Assembly (NCBI GenBank): GCA_900321645.1
Contig: ONWZ01000004.1
Span: forward strand, 1-5,742
Length of the DNA stretch: 5,742 nt
Reading direction: 5' to 3'
Source: an uncultured Eubacteriales bacterium
GTDB lineage: Bacteria; Bacillota_I; Bacilli_A; RF39; UBA660
The translations under genes were made by a program, and so were the position numbers. Below the pieces are notes generated by a model. That model made no database searches. It was not told the DNA's origin and saw nothing but the letters and a program-made list of their open reading frames with translations. Below, one piece after another: positions 5,733 to 5,742 of this stretch; position 1 is the stretch's first letter; each line of letters opens with the position of its first letter.

Positions 5733-5742
5733 ATAAAGGGGA

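Noticed and set aside
1..5742. CRISPR array, insertion sequence, prophage or attachment site next to the tRNA
   Set aside because: There are no spaced direct repeats, transposase or integrase genes, or duplicated tRNA 3' end in the window. The frequent A and T runs are low-complexity sequence.

Overview
The window comes from a strongly AT-rich, low-GC Gram-positive-type genome. The evidence is AGGAGG-type ribosome binding sites, canonical TTGACA/TATAAT-like promoters, U-tailed hairpin terminators, a lipobox lipoprotein, a ComEA with an N-terminal membrane anchor, and a tRNA-Glu body that resembles the Bacillus one. All Trp codons I checked are TGG. The five visible stops are TAA or TAG, and no gene has an in-frame TGA, so nothing suggests a Mycoplasma-type code. 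An uncultured or little-studied Bacilli/Erysipelotrichia/RF39-like lineage is my best guess, but this is inference.

Layout. Positions 1-1828 (minus) hold the first 609 residues of the DNA-uptake channel/nuclease ComEC, which runs off the left edge. It overlaps by 32 nt the upstream gene comEA (1797-2462, minus), a membrane-anchored DNA receptor. The pair form a late-competence operon. A hairpin terminator at 2585-2613 separates them from a single-gene unit, a GT4-family glycosyltransferase (2596-3774, minus) that is probably a membrane glycolipid synthase and has its own strong promoter. Divergent from it is a 52-residue Gly/Tyr-rich single-span membrane protein (3931-4089, plus). A bidirectional terminator (4096-4128) separates this small gene from a convergent two-gene operon of exported thioredoxin-fold proteins: a membrane-anchored protein with a CGYC site (4826-5545) and a lipoprotein with a CPWC site (4127-4819). 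That operon has a near-consensus extended -10 promoter. At the right edge are a tRNA-Glu with the anticodon CUC (5657-5732, minus) and its terminator.

How it fits together. ComEA and ComEC act together in transformation: ComEA binds DNA outside the membrane, and ComEC degrades one strand and passes the other inward. The two thioredoxin-like proteins would act on the outer face of the membrane on cysteine-containing exported proteins. A link to competence is possible, because ComEA here has five cysteines outside the membrane, but it rests only on proximity. The glycosyltransferase and the small membrane protein are independent envelope genes. I see no mobile element, CRISPR array or clearly new multi-gene system. 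The least explained items are the small Gly/Tyr protein, the Lys-rich tail of the CGYC protein, and the CUC-anticodon tRNA-Glu in so AT-rich a genome.
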